From Bradyrhizobium genomosp. I (2014) (GTDB lineage Bacteria; Pseudomonadota; Alphaproteobacteria; Rhizobiales; Xanthobacteraceae): 42,382 nucleotides of DNA. Location: NCBI RefSeq assembly GCF_000261685.1, contig NZ_AJQE01000045.1, positions 1 to 42,382 of the forward strand, given 5' to 3'. Positions 23,397 through 32,211 of the stretch are shown here, piece by piece (the first letter of the stretch is position 1; each line of letters starts with the position of its first letter). The notes under the pieces are model-generated. The model worked only from the letters and a program-made list of their open reading frames with translations, searched no databases and was not told the DNA's origin. Made by a program: the position numbers and the translations under genes.

Positions 23397-25148
23397 TTAC
23401 TGCTCCGGCAATCCGGCGTCGACCTCGGCCTGAACGACGCGATCCCAGGCAGCGACACAGATCGGACTTGCGTTCTTCATCGGCGGCGAGACGTTGCGCC
23501 TGGTCGTGCCGGGCCGCAGTTTCAGTCCCTCTGCCATCGCCGCGCTCGCCTCCTCGTGCCGACCCAATCGCTGATAGGCAGCGGCGAGCAAGAAGTGCGA
23601 GCGGCCGGTCCCCGGCGTGATCGCGATCGAGCGTTGCAGCCACGGCACCGCCTCCTCATAGCGCTCCATCAGGACATACGCCAAACCTGCGCCGAGCAGC
23701 CAGGTCCAGCGCGAGGCCTGGGGCGTGTCGTAACGATCCGCCTGCTGGAACGTCGCCAGCGCATCGTCGAAGCGGCCGAGATAGATCTGCCCAAGGCCGA
23801 TCAGGTAGAGCGCCGACCCGTTCCATGGATCGAAACTCAACGCCTTGGCGCAGGTGACGAGACTTTCCACGAAATGATTAGTGGCGCTGAGAAAGCGGCA
23901 AGTGGCCTCCAGCACCGGAATGGAATTCGGCTTCGACTGCAACGCCTGCTCGAGCGTCGCATTGGTCTTCGCTTCGACAGTCACGGCCTCCTCCGGGCTG
24001 AACCAGACCATCTGGATGCCGCGCATCTGCAGCGAGGCGAGCGCCACGGCGAGATCGACATTGTCGGGATCGTCAGTGAGAGCCTTCTGCAGCATCGCCT
24101 GCGCCGCGCCAAAGCGCTCGCGCGTGGTCTGGTTGATCGAGGCGAGCGCCTGCTCGACGGCCACCTTGTCGCCGCCGGCCGACGCCCCGGCGGCCTGGGC
24201 GCGCGGCGCACGCGACTCCAGAATCTCGTTGAGACGGCGGGCAAGCCCATGACCGACGCCGGCAACGAGCCGAGATTGCGCGAGCTGCGCGTTCGACTCG
24301 TCCGCGGCGACCGAAGCTGCGACGACCGACTGAACCTCGCCGGTCGCGGCCTTGATGATGCGCGCACGCAGCGTCCAGGACTGATCGGTACGCTCCAGTT
24401 CGCCGCGCAGCTCGTAATCGAATGATGCGGCGGACGCAGCGGTGCTGTCGCCGCCCTTGGCCGCCAATCGTGGCGCAACCACGCTGATGTTCTGGATCCT
24501 GGCAAAACCATCCGTGAGGCGGGCGGTGACCTCGGCGGCCATCGCCGCACCGCGTGCGTCCTTGCTGTCGTCAACGATCGGCATCACCGCGAGCTGCGGC
24601 GGCGTTCGCTTGAACAGAAGATCCGGCTTCAGCACGGGCGCAGCAACCGCAAGCCCCATGACGACCACACAGAGCCCGGCCACGGCGGCGACCGCGGCCT
24701 GCCGGCTCAGACCGAACCAGGCGCGCTGTGGCCCCGCGGACACCGCAGCGACCCCGGCTGATGGCAGAGGCGCGACCTCGACGGTCGGGTCCGGCCGGGT
24801 CTCCTCGGCCGGCACCGGGCCGGCTTCGCTCGCCGCCACGACCTCCGTCGCCAGCAGATAGCCGCCGCCGGAGGCGAGCTTGATCAGCTGCCGCCGGTCG
24901 TCGCCGAGCGCGGTGCGCAGCTCTCGAATACATTGGAACAGGCTGTCCTCGCCGACATGCACGTTCGGCCAGACCGCCTCCATCAGCTCCTGCTTGCTCA
25001 GCACCCGGCCGCCGCTGGTCGCGAACAGCCGGAGCATCTCGAAGGTCTTGGGTCGGAGCTTGATCGGCGTCCCGTCAGGCCCGCGCAGCTCCGCGCGCGG
25101 CAGGTCCAGCTCGAAGCCGGCGAAACGAAGCAAGCGGTCCCCCAACAC
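23397..25148 (-). CDS. Winged-helix (OmpR/CadC-type) regulator with membrane span and TPR repeats
   Basis: 583 residues. The N-terminal 100 residues form an OmpR-type winged helix (LRPKTFEMLRLFATSGGRVLSK.., VGEDSLFQCIRELRTALGD..). A proline/alanine linker leads to one membrane span at about 150-172. A domain of unknown kind (about 180-320, FlgO/adenylate-cyclase-associated in style: MPIVDDSKDARGAAMAAEV) is followed by TPR-like repeats (about 330-560). DNA binding would be in the cytoplasm and sensing in the periplasm, as in CadC. The GTG at 25148 gives a full winged helix. It is divergent from the autotransporter gene, which is its most likely target. Confidence 0.85.
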   Translation of the reverse strand: MLGDRLLRFAGFELDLPRAELRGPDGTPIKLRPKTFEMLRLFATSGGRVLSKQELMEAVWPNVHVGEDSLFQCIRELRTALGDDRRQLIKLASGGGYLLATEVVAASEAGPVPAEETRPDPTVEVAPLPSAGVAAVSAGPQRAWFGLSRQAAVAAVAGLCVVVMGLAVAAPVLKPDLLFKRTPPQLAVMPIVDDSKDARGAAMAAEVTARLTDGFARIQNISVVAPRLAAKGGDSTAASAASFDYELRGELERTDQSWTLRARIIKAATGEVQSVVAASVAADESNAQLAQSRLVAGVGHGLARRLNEILESRAPRAQAAGASAGGDKVAVEQALASINQTTRERFGAAQAMLQKALTDDPDNVDLAVALASLQMRGIQMVWFSPEEAVTVEAKTNATLEQALQSKPNSIPVLEATCRFLSATNHFVESLVTCAKALSFDPWNGSALYLIGLGQIYLGRFDDALATFQQADRYDTPQASRWTWLLGAGLAYVLMERYEEAVPWLQRSIAITPGTGRSHFLLAAAYQRLGRHEEASAAMAEGLKLRPGTTRRNVSPPMKNASPICVAAWDRVVQAEVDAGLPEQ

Positions 25149-25166
25149 GTCTCTCAGGCCGGCTCT

Positions 25167-25172
25167 TATAAT
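25167..25172 (+). promoter_or_regulatory. TATAAT hexamer in the divergent region
   Basis: An exact TATAAT on the plus strand, 150 bases before the autotransporter start codon. No good -35 lies 16-18 bases upstream; on the minus strand the same bases give ATTATA near the regulator start. Candidate only. Confidence 0.25.
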
Positions 25173-25190
25173 GGAAGTCTGGCGAAAATA

Positions 25191-25203
25191 CCCGAAAATC
25201 GGG
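25191..25203. promoter_or_regulatory. Short palindrome in the regulator/autotransporter intergenic region
   Basis: CCCGA-AAA-TCGGG, perfect five-base arms around AAA. It lies 43 bases upstream of the regulator start codon and could be an operator or a small hairpin in its leader. Confidence 0.3.
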
Positions 25204-25218
25204 CCTGAAACGAAAATA

Positions 25219-25237
25219 TCAGAAACTTTCAGAAACT
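25219..25237. promoter_or_regulatory. Direct repeat TCAGAAACT x2, candidate winged-helix binding site
   Basis: TCAGAAACT at 25219-25227 and again at 25229-25237 has a 10-base period. OmpR-type winged helices commonly bind tandem direct repeats about one helical turn apart. It lies between the divergent starts at 25148 and 25322, so the adjacent regulator is the obvious candidate binder. Confidence 0.4.
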
Positions 25238-25321
25238 GGCCAACCCCTTATCAGGACACCCCTCCCCACCCGATGCGAAGAATCCCTTTGTGGACTCGGG
25301 ACCTGCGTGTTGGGGGAAGTG

Positions 25322-28300
25322 GTGAAGACGGGGAAACATTATTTCAAGGCGACCCGCCACCTGCGGGCCGCGCTGCTGACGTCGTCGGCACTGGCCCTGG
25401 CCTGGACCCTGCCGGCCGGGCCGGCGCGCGCCGCGTCGAATGGCACCTGGCTCGCCTCGCCCGGCAGCAACGACTATGGCACCGGAGCCAACTGGGACGG
25501 CGGCTTCGTGCCGGTCGGCACGGCCTCCTTCGGTACCTCCAATACCACCAGCCTGACGATTTCAAGCGCCAGCGTCGGCGGCTGGACCTTCAACGCCGGC
25601 GCCTCGAACTACACGTTTGACGTCAACAACACGCTGAACTTCACGGGAGCCGGCATCAGCGTCAACGGCGGCAGCGCCACCATCAACAACAACAGTGGGT
25701 TAGTCTTCTATGGTTCAAGCACCGCCGGCAACGCCACCATCAACAACTATAGCGACCTCCAGTTCGTGGACAACAGCACGGCCGGCAATGCCACCATCAA
25801 CAACAGCAACATTGGCAGCATACTAACCTTCTACAATTCAAGCTCGGCCGGCAGCGCCACCATCACCAACAGTTACATCGTCCAGTTCCGCGACAACAGC
25901 ACGGCCGGCAATGCCGCCATCGTCAACAATGGCGGCGGCTCGGTCGACTTCTCCCTCACCTCGGGATTGAACGGCGACCAAAAGATCAGCGCCGGCTCGA
26001 TCGCAGGGGCTGGCTCCTACAACCTCGGAGCCAACGAACTGACGGTCGGCAGCAACAATTCCACGACCGAGGTCAGCGGCGTCATCTCCGGCAGCGGCTC
26101 GCTGGTCAAGACCGGCACGGGCGTCTTGTACCTGACCGGTTTTAACACCTATGCCGGCGGCACCACCGTCAATGGCGGCGAACTATGGCTTGGCAACAAC
26201 AGCGGCGCGGTCGGCTCCATTGTGGGGGCGGTCACCGTCAGTGGTCAAAGCGTGTTCAGGATCCTCAACGCCGATACAAGCGGTATCACGACGATCACGA
26301 ACAATTCCGACACGATGTTCTACAACACCAGCACGGCGGGTACCGCCACCATTACCAACAACGGCCACCTGTCGTTCTTTCGCACCAGCACGGCGGGCAG
26401 CGCCACCATCACCAACAACAACCTTCTGGAATTCTATGGAGCCACGGCGGGCCACGCCGCCATCACCAACAACGGCACGATGTCTTTCTACTCAAGCACG
26501 GCGGGCAATGCCGCCATCGCAAACAACTCTACCCTGACTTTCTACTTCACCGCCACGGCCGGCAGCGCCACCATTACCAGCAGCAACGCCTCCAACCCCA
26601 TCTTCATGTATTTCTACGACAGCAGCACGGCTGGCAGCGCCACCATCACCAACGGCAATAATTCTTATCTGAACTTTTTCGGCAACAGCACGGCGGGGAG
26701 CGCCAGCTTCACCAACAATTCCTATATGTACTTCAAGGACTCCAGCACCGCCGACAACGCCACCATCGATAACACCAACGGCACGACGTTTTTCTACAAC
26801 AACAGCACGGGCGGCAACGCAACGATCACCAACAATGCCGGCGGCAAGACCTTTTTCTACGAGAACTCTACCGCCGGCAACGCGCAGTTGATCAACAACG
26901 CGGCAAACGCGGTCTTCGACTTCTCCTACGGCGCCGGCCCGAATGGCGACAACAAGCTCTCGGCCGGCTCGATCGCCGGCAACGGCACGTTCTCGCTCGG
27001 CGCCAACGCGCTGACGGTCGGCTCCAACAACCTGTCGACCACGGTCAGCGGCGTGATCGCCGACGGCGGCGCCCATGGCGGCACCGGCGCCTCGCTGGTC
27101 AAGACCGGCACCGGCACGCTGACGCTGTCAGGCGCTAACACCTATACCGGCGGCACCACCTTCGCCGGCGGAACGGTCAGTGTCTCCTCGGAGGCCAATC
27201 TCGGCGACCTCGCGGGCGGCCTGACCTTCAACGGCGGCACCCTGCAGATATCAGGCACCGCTTTCAACGCCACCATGCGCAGTATCTCCCTCGATGCCGG
27301 CGGCGGCACGCTGGAGATTGCAGCGGCAGCCAACAATTTCGTCATCAGCCAGAATCTCAGCGGCGGCGCGCTGACCAAGTCCGGCGCCGGCACGCTGACC
27401 TTGACCGGCGCGGACAATTTGTCCGCCCTGACGATCTCTGCCGGCACGCTGGTGTTCAGCGGCAATGCCACGGCCGGCGGTACTCAAATCACCAACAACG
27501 CGCAGCTGACCTTCGATACCAACGCCACGGCCGGGAGCGCCGCCATTACCAACAACGGCAACGTGCTGTTCGACGGCAACGCCACGGCCGGCAGCGCACA
27601 GCTCATCAACGGCACGCCCAGCGCCGTCTTCGACTTCTCGATGAGCACCGGCCCGAACAGCGACAACAAGCTCAGCGCCGGCTCGCTCGCCGGTGGCGGC
27701 ACCTTCGACCTCGGCGGCAAGGAGCTGACGGTCGGCAGCAACAACCTGTCGACCAATGTCACTGGCTTGCTTGCCGATGGCGGATCCGGCGGCGGCACCG
27801 GCGCCTCGCTGGTGAAGGTCGGCACCGGCAGGCTAACCCTGTCGGGCGTCAACGCCTACACAGGCGCGACCCAGATCGACGGCGGCACGCTGGCGGTGAA
27901 CGGCTCGATCGCGTCCTCCAGCAGCCTCACCGTCAACAGCGGCGGCACGCTCGGTGGCACCGGCATCGTCGGCAACACGACGATCGCGAGCGGCGGCACG
28001 CTGGCGCCGGGCAATTCCGTCGGCACCATCACCGTCAGCGGCAACCTGACCTTCAACGCCGGCAGCTTCTACACCGTCGAGGTCTCGCCGAGCGCCGCCG
28101 ACCGCACCAATGTCTCGGGCACCGCGACGCTCACCGGCGCCACCGTGCAGGCGGTCGCCTTGCCCGGCAGCTTTCGGCAGCAGACCTACACCATCCTGAA
28201 CGCCAGCGGCGGCTTCGGTGGAACACATTTCGCCGGCCTCACCGGCAGCAGCTTCGCGCCCGGCGCGCGCAATCCGCATCTCACCTACGATCTGAACAAC

Positions 28301-29554
28301 GTCTATCTCGTGCTCGATCCCGGCACGATCGTGCTGCCGCCAGGCACCGGCGCCAACCAGAGCAACGTCGCCGACGCCATCAACAAAGCCGTCGCGGGCG
28401 GCGGGACGCCGCCGGCCGGCTTCGATGCGCTGCTCAACATGGGCCAGCCTCAGCTCAACCACGGGCTCAGCCAGGTCTCCGGCCAAGCCGGCGCCGCCGG
28501 CACGCAAGCCGCGTTCAATGCCACGCAGCAGTTCGTGGGCATGCTTGATCCGCTTGGCGGCGGCGGCTCGGGCGGCGAGCGCGGCGGCACGGCCGGCGAC
28601 GGCGGAACGCTGGGCTATGCTTCCACCGCACCAAACGACGCAAAACTGCGCGAGGCCTACGCCGCGGTGACACCGCGCGATGCAAGCGACGATGTCGTCG
28701 ACCGGCGCTGGGGCGTCTGGGCCTCCGGTTATGGCGGCGCCAGCACGTTGAACGGCAACACTGCGGCCGGGTCGAGCACCACCACCAGCCGCATCTACGG
28801 CACCGTGGTCGGCGCCGACTATCGCGTTTCGCCGAACACGCTGGTCGGCTTCGCGCTCGGCGGCGCCGGCTACAATTTTGCGCTGTCCGACAGTCTCGGC
28901 AGCGGCCGCGCCGATCTCTTCCAGGCCGGCTTCTACGGCCGCCACACATTCGGGCCGGCGTATATCTCCGCCGCCCTTGCCTATGGCTGGCAGGACGTCA
29001 CCACCGATCGCACCGTAACGGTGTCAGGCACCGACAAGCTCACCGCGAACTTCAAGGCCAGCACCTTCTCAGGCCGCCTCGAAGCTGGCTGGCGCTTCGT
29101 GCCCATCCCCGCCTCCAGCTTCGGCGTGACGCCCTACGCGGCCGCACAAGTCACGACCTTCCACCTCCCTGGCTACGGCGAGACCGCGATCATCGGCAGC
29201 AACCAGTTCGCGCTCTCCTACACCGCGCAGGACACCACCAATGTCCGCACCGAGCTCGGCGCCCGCACCGACCAGCGCTTCCTTGTCAGCGACGGCGTGC
29301 TCACGCTGCGCGGCCGGCTCGCCTGGGCGCACGATTCCAATACCAACCGCCTCGTGAACGCCGCCTTCCAGACGCTGCCGGGCGCGGCGTTCACCGTCAA
29401 CGGCGCGCAACCGGCGGCCGACTCTGCACTCGTCGGCGGGCGCGCGGAGATGAAATGGAAGAGCGGTCTCTCGCTCGCGGGCACGGTCGAGGGCGAGTTC
29501 TCGCAGAGCACGCAGACTTATACGGGCAAGGGCACGGTGCGTTATGAGTGGTGA
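25322..29554 (+). CDS. Repeat-rich autotransporter (type Va) with Asn/Thr-rich beta-helix passenger
   Basis: 1410 residues from GTG 25322, preferred because GGGGGAAG lies 4-10 bases before it; GTG 25307 adds five residues. An extended signal peptide ends near PAGPARA. The passenger holds 17 copies of an approximately 19-22-residue repeat around STAGNATITNN (4, then 10, then 3 copies), interrupted by longer beta-helix segments with autotransporter-associated repeats (LVKTGTGTLTLSGANTYTGGTT type). Residues 1130-1410 form the C-terminal beta-barrel (WGVWASGYGG onward) and end in an aromatic residue, as needed for outer-membrane insertion. It should be displayed on the cell surface, as an adhesin or matrix protein; ligand unknown. 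Confidence 0.9.
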   Translation: MKTGKHYFKATRHLRAALLTSSALALAWTLPAGPARAASNGTWLASPGSNDYGTGANWDGGFVPVGTASFGTSNTTSLTISSASVGGWTFNAGASNYTFDVNNTLNFTGAGISVNGGSATINNNSGLVFYGSSTAGNATINNYSDLQFVDNSTAGNATINNSNIGSILTFYNSSSAGSATITNSYIVQFRDNSTAGNAAIVNNGGGSVDFSLTSGLNGDQKISAGSIAGAGSYNLGANELTVGSNNSTTEVSGVISGSGSLVKTGTGVLYLTGFNTYAGGTTVNGGELWLGNNSGAVGSIVGAVTVSGQSVFRILNADTSGITTITNNSDTMFYNTSTAGTATITNNGHLSFFRTSTAGSATITNNNLLEFYGATAGHAAITNNGTMSFYSSTAGNAAIANNSTLTFYFTATAGSATITSSNASNPIFMYFYDSSTAGSATITNGNNSYLNFFGNSTAGSASFTNNSYMYFKDSSTADNATIDNTNGTTFFYNNSTGGNATITNNAGGKTFFYENSTAGNAQLINNAANAVFDFSYGAGPNGDNKLSAGSIAGNGTFSLGANALTVGSNNLSTTVSGVIADGGAHGGTGASLVKTGTGTLTLSGANTYTGGTTFAGGTVSVSSEANLGDLAGGLTFNGGTLQISGTAFNATMRSISLDAGGGTLEIAAAANNFVISQNLSGGALTKSGAGTLTLTGADNLSALTISAGTLVFSGNATAGGTQITNNAQLTFDTNATAGSAAITNNGNVLFDGNATAGSAQLINGTPSAVFDFSMSTGPNSDNKLSAGSLAGGGTFDLGGKELTVGSNNLSTNVTGLLADGGSGGGTGASLVKVGTGRLTLSGVNAYTGATQIDGGTLAVNGSIASSSSLTVNSGGTLGGTGIVGNTTIASGGTLAPGNSVGTITVSGNLTFNAGSFYTVEVSPSAADRTNVSGTATLTGATVQAVALPGSFRQQTYTILNASGGFGGTHFAGLTGSSFAPGARNPHLTYDLNNVYLVLDPGTIVLPPGTGANQSNVADAINKAVAGGGTPPAGFDALLNMGQPQLNHGLSQVSGQAGAAGTQAAFNATQQFVGMLDPLGGGGSGGERGGTAGDGGTLGYASTAPNDAKLREAYAAVTPRDASDDVVDRRWGVWASGYGGASTLNGNTAAGSSTTTSRIYGTVVGADYRVSPNTLVGFALGGAGYNFALSDSLGSGRADLFQAGFYGRHTFGPAYISAALAYGWQDVTTDRTVTVSGTDKLTANFKASTFSGRLEAGWRFVPIPASSFGVTPYAAAQVTTFHLPGYGETAIIGSNQFALSYTAQDTTNVRTELGARTDQRFLVSDGVLTLRGRLAWAHDSNTNRLVNAAFQTLPGAAFTVNGAQPAADSALVGGRAEMKWKSGLSLAGTVEGEFSQSTQTYTGKGTVRYEW
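25677..27620 (+). repeat. Array of 17 diverged STAGNAT repeats within the autotransporter gene
   Basis: At DNA level the recurring core is AGCACGGC(C/G)GGCA(A/G)(T/C)GCC followed by ACCATCACCAACAAC, every 57-66 bases. Copies cluster at about 25680-25935 (4), 26280-26905 (10) and 27460-27620 (3), with many substitutions, so it is an old array. Copies are similar enough to recombine and change copy number. Confidence 0.8.
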
Positions 29555-29577
29555 GGTTCGCGCCCACGTCAGAGTTA

Positions 29578-29682
29578 GTTGTCATCGCCCGGCTTGACCG
29601 GGCGATCCAGTACGCCGAGACAGTTGCCGTTGAACCGAGAGGCCGCGGCGTACTGGATGCCCGCCTTCGCGGGGCATGACGG
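29578..29682. repeat. Palindromic dispersed repeat downstream of the autotransporter gene
   Basis: TGTCATCGCCCGG / CCGGGCGAT with a CTTGA loop at 29580-29605, then CCAGTACGCCG (29607-29617) pairing with CGGCGTACTGG (29646-29656), then GATGCCCGC / GCGGGGCAT. It shares CCCGGCTTGACCGGG and ATCCAGTACGC with the repeat at 15703-15812, so both belong to one family. It follows the autotransporter stop codon and may end its transcript. Confidence 0.8.
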
Positions 29683-29831
29683 AGGAATTTAGGGCCACAG
29701 CACAGGCCAACCGCATCATGCCATTCTGCCGCTGTTTTGCCCGACGCCGCAATCGAACATTTCGTATTTCCAGAAATCAAAAAAGCCCAATGATTTCCGT
29801 CCGGTCTCTACTGTGCATGGGGTTGTTTTTC
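29683..29831. other. Intergenic stretch without recognised gene
   Basis: Together with the repeat before it and the terminator after it, this fills the 323 bases between the convergent autotransporter and binding-protein genes. A 79-codon frame crosses it but has no recognisable protein and runs into the opposing gene. Base composition is lower in GC than the neighbours. Confidence 0.5.
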
Positions 29832-29862
29832 AAAAAAATGATCTGCCGGGGTCGATCCCGGC
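29832..29862 (-). terminator. Rho-independent terminator of the binding-protein operon
   Basis: On the minus strand GCCGGG-ATCGAC-CCCGGC (29862-29845) is followed, after six bases, by seven T (29838-29832). It starts 15 bases beyond the stop codon of the solute-binding-protein gene. The gap between stem and T-run is larger than ideal, so the call is moderate. Confidence 0.5.
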
Positions 29863-29877
29863 ACGACCGCGGCCGAT

Positions 29878-31002
29878 CTACCGCCCCGTCTTCACTCTGG
29901 TCCACAGCCGGTTGATGATCCGCTGGGTCGCCGGCTCGCGCGCCGTGATGACGAACAGCTTTGCCAGCGTCGCCTCGTCCGGATAGATGTTCTTGTCGTT
30001 CAGGATCTTCGGATCGACCAGCTTCTGGCTGGCGAGGTTGCCGTTGGCGTAGGACAGGAAGTCCGAGTTCTTGGCGGCGACATCAGGACGGTAGAGATAG
30101 TTGATCAGCTCGTAGGCTTCCCTGACGTTCTTGGCGTCCGCAGGGATCGCGAGATTGTCGAAGAACATCTGCGCGCCCTCTTTCGGGATCGTGTAGCCGA
30201 TCTCGACGCCGCTGCTGTTGTCTTTCTTGGCCTCCGCGGCGCGGGCGCGGGCCTGCATGATGTCGCCGGACCAGCCGACCACGAAGCAGATCTCGCCGGT
30301 GGCGAGCGCGCTCAGATATTCGGACGAGTGAAACTTGCGCACGGACGGGCGGACTTTTGCCACGACGTCCGCGGCTTTCTCGAGGTCGGCCTGCTTGGTC
30401 GAGTTCGGATCGAGCCCGAGCCAGTTCAGCGCCGCCGGAAAGATATCGTCGGCGGAATCGAGCATGTGCACGCCGCAGTCTTTGAACTTGGCGAGGTTCT
30501 CTGGCTTGAAGACGATGTCCCAGCTGTCGATCTTGGCGTCGGGGCCGAGGATCTGCTTCACCTTGGCGACGTTGTAGCCGATGCCCGTGGTGCCCCACAT
30601 GTAGTTGGCGGCGTAGACATTGCCGGGATCGTAGGTCGCCAGGTGCTTGGTCACCATCGGCCAGGCATTTGCCAGGTTCGGCAGCTTCGATTTGTCCAGC
30701 TTCTGGAAGATGTTGGCCTTGATCTGGCGTTGCAGGAAATAGGCGGTGGGCACCACGACGTCATAGCCGGACTTGCCGGCCATCAGGCGCGTCTCCAGCG
30801 TCTCGTTGGCATCGAAAGTGTCGTAGACCACCTTGATGCCGGTCTCCTTGGTGAAGGCCTCAAGGACGTCAGGCGCCATGTAGTTGGACCAGTTGTAGAA
30901 GTTGACGACGCGCTCCCCGGCCCCTGCGGGAGGCGAAAGCAACGTCAGCACCGTGGCGATTGCAAGTCCGAGGCGAAACCCGGAGCGGCCGACGCTCGTC
31001 AT
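29878..31002 (-). CDS. Extracellular solute-binding protein, PotF/PotD-like (polyamine type)
   Basis: 374 residues with a Sec signal peptide (cut near PAGAG, residue 29). The mature protein starts VVNFYNWSNYMAPDVLEAFTKETGIKVVYDTFDANE, the hallmark of putrescine/spermidine-binding PotF and PotD; AANYMWGTTGIGYN and VGWSGDIMQARARA also fit. It would capture a polyamine or similar cation in the periplasm. No permease or ATPase gene follows or precedes. It starts seven bases after the aminotransferase stop codon, with GAGG inside the end of that gene, so the two are probably co-transcribed. Confidence 0.9.
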   Translation of the reverse strand: MTSVGRSGFRLGLAIATVLTLLSPPAGAGERVVNFYNWSNYMAPDVLEAFTKETGIKVVYDTFDANETLETRLMAGKSGYDVVVPTAYFLQRQIKANIFQKLDKSKLPNLANAWPMVTKHLATYDPGNVYAANYMWGTTGIGYNVAKVKQILGPDAKIDSWDIVFKPENLAKFKDCGVHMLDSADDIFPAALNWLGLDPNSTKQADLEKAADVVAKVRPSVRKFHSSEYLSALATGEICFVVGWSGDIMQARARAAEAKKDNSSGVEIGYTIPKEGAQMFFDNLAIPADAKNVREAYELINYLYRPDVAAKNSDFLSYANGNLASQKLVDPKILNDKNIYPDEATLAKLFVITAREPATQRIINRLWTRVKTGR

Positions 31003-31009
31003 CTCGATT

Positions 31010-32203
31010 CTACCTCTTGCGCCCGCGCACCGCGTCCGACAGCCGCTCCAGCGCGGTGTCGAGCGTCTCGTCCTTCTTGGCGAAGCAGAAGCGCACCACT
31101 GATGTCACGGGGTCCTGCTCGTAGAAGGCGGAGACCGGGATCGCCGCCACCTTGTAGTCCTTCACGATGCGCCAGCAGAACTCGGTGTCGCTCTCGTTGA
31201 GTCCGAGTGGCGACAGGTCGACGGTGAGGAAGTAGGTGCCTTGCGACTTCAGCACGGGGAAGCCGAGGCTTTCGAGGCCCTTGGTCAGGCGGTCCCTGCT
31301 CCGCGTCAAATCCTTGCGCATCGACAGGAAGTAGTCGTCGGACTTGCCGAGGCCGTAGGCGACGGCGGCCTGCAGGTTCGGCGCGGTGGTGAAGGTCAGG
31401 AACTGGTGCACCTTGGCGGCGACGCGCAGCAACGGCGGTGCGGCGCAGACGAAGCCGATCTTCCAGCCGGTCAGCGAGAAGATCTTGCCGGCCGAGCCGA
31501 CCTTGATGGTGCGCTCGCGCATGCCGGGAATGGTGATCAGCGGGATGTGCTTGTGCTCGTCGAAGGTGACGTGCTCCCAGACCTCGTCGCAGATCGCGAT
31601 GACGTCGAACTCCTGGCAGTAGCGCGCCAGCAGCTCGAGGTCCTCGCGCGGATAGACTACCGCCGAGGGATTCAGAGGATTGTTGAACAGCACCGCCTTG
31701 GTCTTTGAATTGAACACGCTTTTCAGCATGTCTTCATTCAGCCGCCAGTGCGGCGGCTCGAGACGGACCAGGCGCGGAATGCCGCCGGCCTGGCGGATGA
31801 TGGGCAAATAGGAATCATAGACCGGCTGGAAGCAGACGACCTCGTCGCCGGGCTGAACCACCGCGAGGATCGCCGAGGTCAGCGCCTCGGTGCCGCCGGA
31901 GGTCACCATGACCTCGCTCATCGGGTCGAGCCTGAGGCCGTGCCAATGGCCGTAATGGGTCGCGATCGCCTGGCGCAGCTCCGGCAGGCCCATCATCGAC
32001 GGGTACTGGTTGTAGCCGTTCAGCGAGGCCTCGGCCGCGGCGCGGCGGATGTCCTCGGGGCCGGGATCGTCGGGGAACCCCTGGCCGAGATTGATGGCAT
32101 TGTTGTCGCGCGCGGCCTGCGACATCGCCTCGAAGATGGTGACGGGAAGGTCGGCAAAGACCTTGTTCAGGGACGAACTCTTGTTCAGGGAAGAATTGGA
32201 CAT
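31010..32203 (-). CDS. PLP-dependent class I/II aminotransferase
   Basis: 397-residue fold-type I enzyme. GYNQYPSMMGLPELRQAIA, VTSGGTEALTSAI, NNPLNPSAVVYPREDLELLA and the cofactor lysine Lys240 in GSAGKIFSLTGWKIGF place it with the YbdL/kynurenine-aminotransferase-like branch, which uses methionine, glutamine or aromatic amino acids. The N-terminus contains a duplicated SSLNK from an 18-base tandem repeat, so family alignment effectively begins at the second copy (LNKVFADLPVTIFEAMS). It starts eight bases after the rhodanese stop codon. Confidence 0.9.
   Translation of the reverse strand: MSNSSLNKSSSLNKVFADLPVTIFEAMSQAARDNNAINLGQGFPDDPGPEDIRRAAAEASLNGYNQYPSMMGLPELRQAIATHYGHWHGLRLDPMSEVMVTSGGTEALTSAILAVVQPGDEVVCFQPVYDSYLPIIRQAGGIPRLVRLEPPHWRLNEDMLKSVFNSKTKAVLFNNPLNPSAVVYPREDLELLARYCQEFDVIAICDEVWEHVTFDEHKHIPLITIPGMRERTIKVGSAGKIFSLTGWKIGFVCAAPPLLRVAAKVHQFLTFTTAPNLQAAVAYGLGKSDDYFLSMRKDLTRSRDRLTKGLESLGFPVLKSQGTYFLTVDLSPLGLNESDTEFCWRIVKDYKVAAIPVSAFYEQDPVTSVVRFCFAKKDETLDTALERLSDAVRGRKR
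32162..32197. repeat. 18-base tandem duplication at the aminotransferase N-terminus
   Basis: Units 32162-32179 and 32180-32197 agree at 16 of 18 bases (both begin CTTGTTCAGGGA) and encode SSLNK twice. It keeps the reading frame. Confidence 0.8.
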
Positions 32204-32211
32204 CGAGCCGA

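Noticed and set aside
25677..27620. Regular repeats as a CRISPR array or satellite DNA
   Set aside because: The repeats keep one open reading frame, differ by substitutions as in protein repeats, and have no spacer structure.
29676..29915. 79-codon plus-strand frame after the autotransporter
   Set aside because: It runs through the terminator and into the opposing gene, is Arg-rich without domain features and has no ribosome site.
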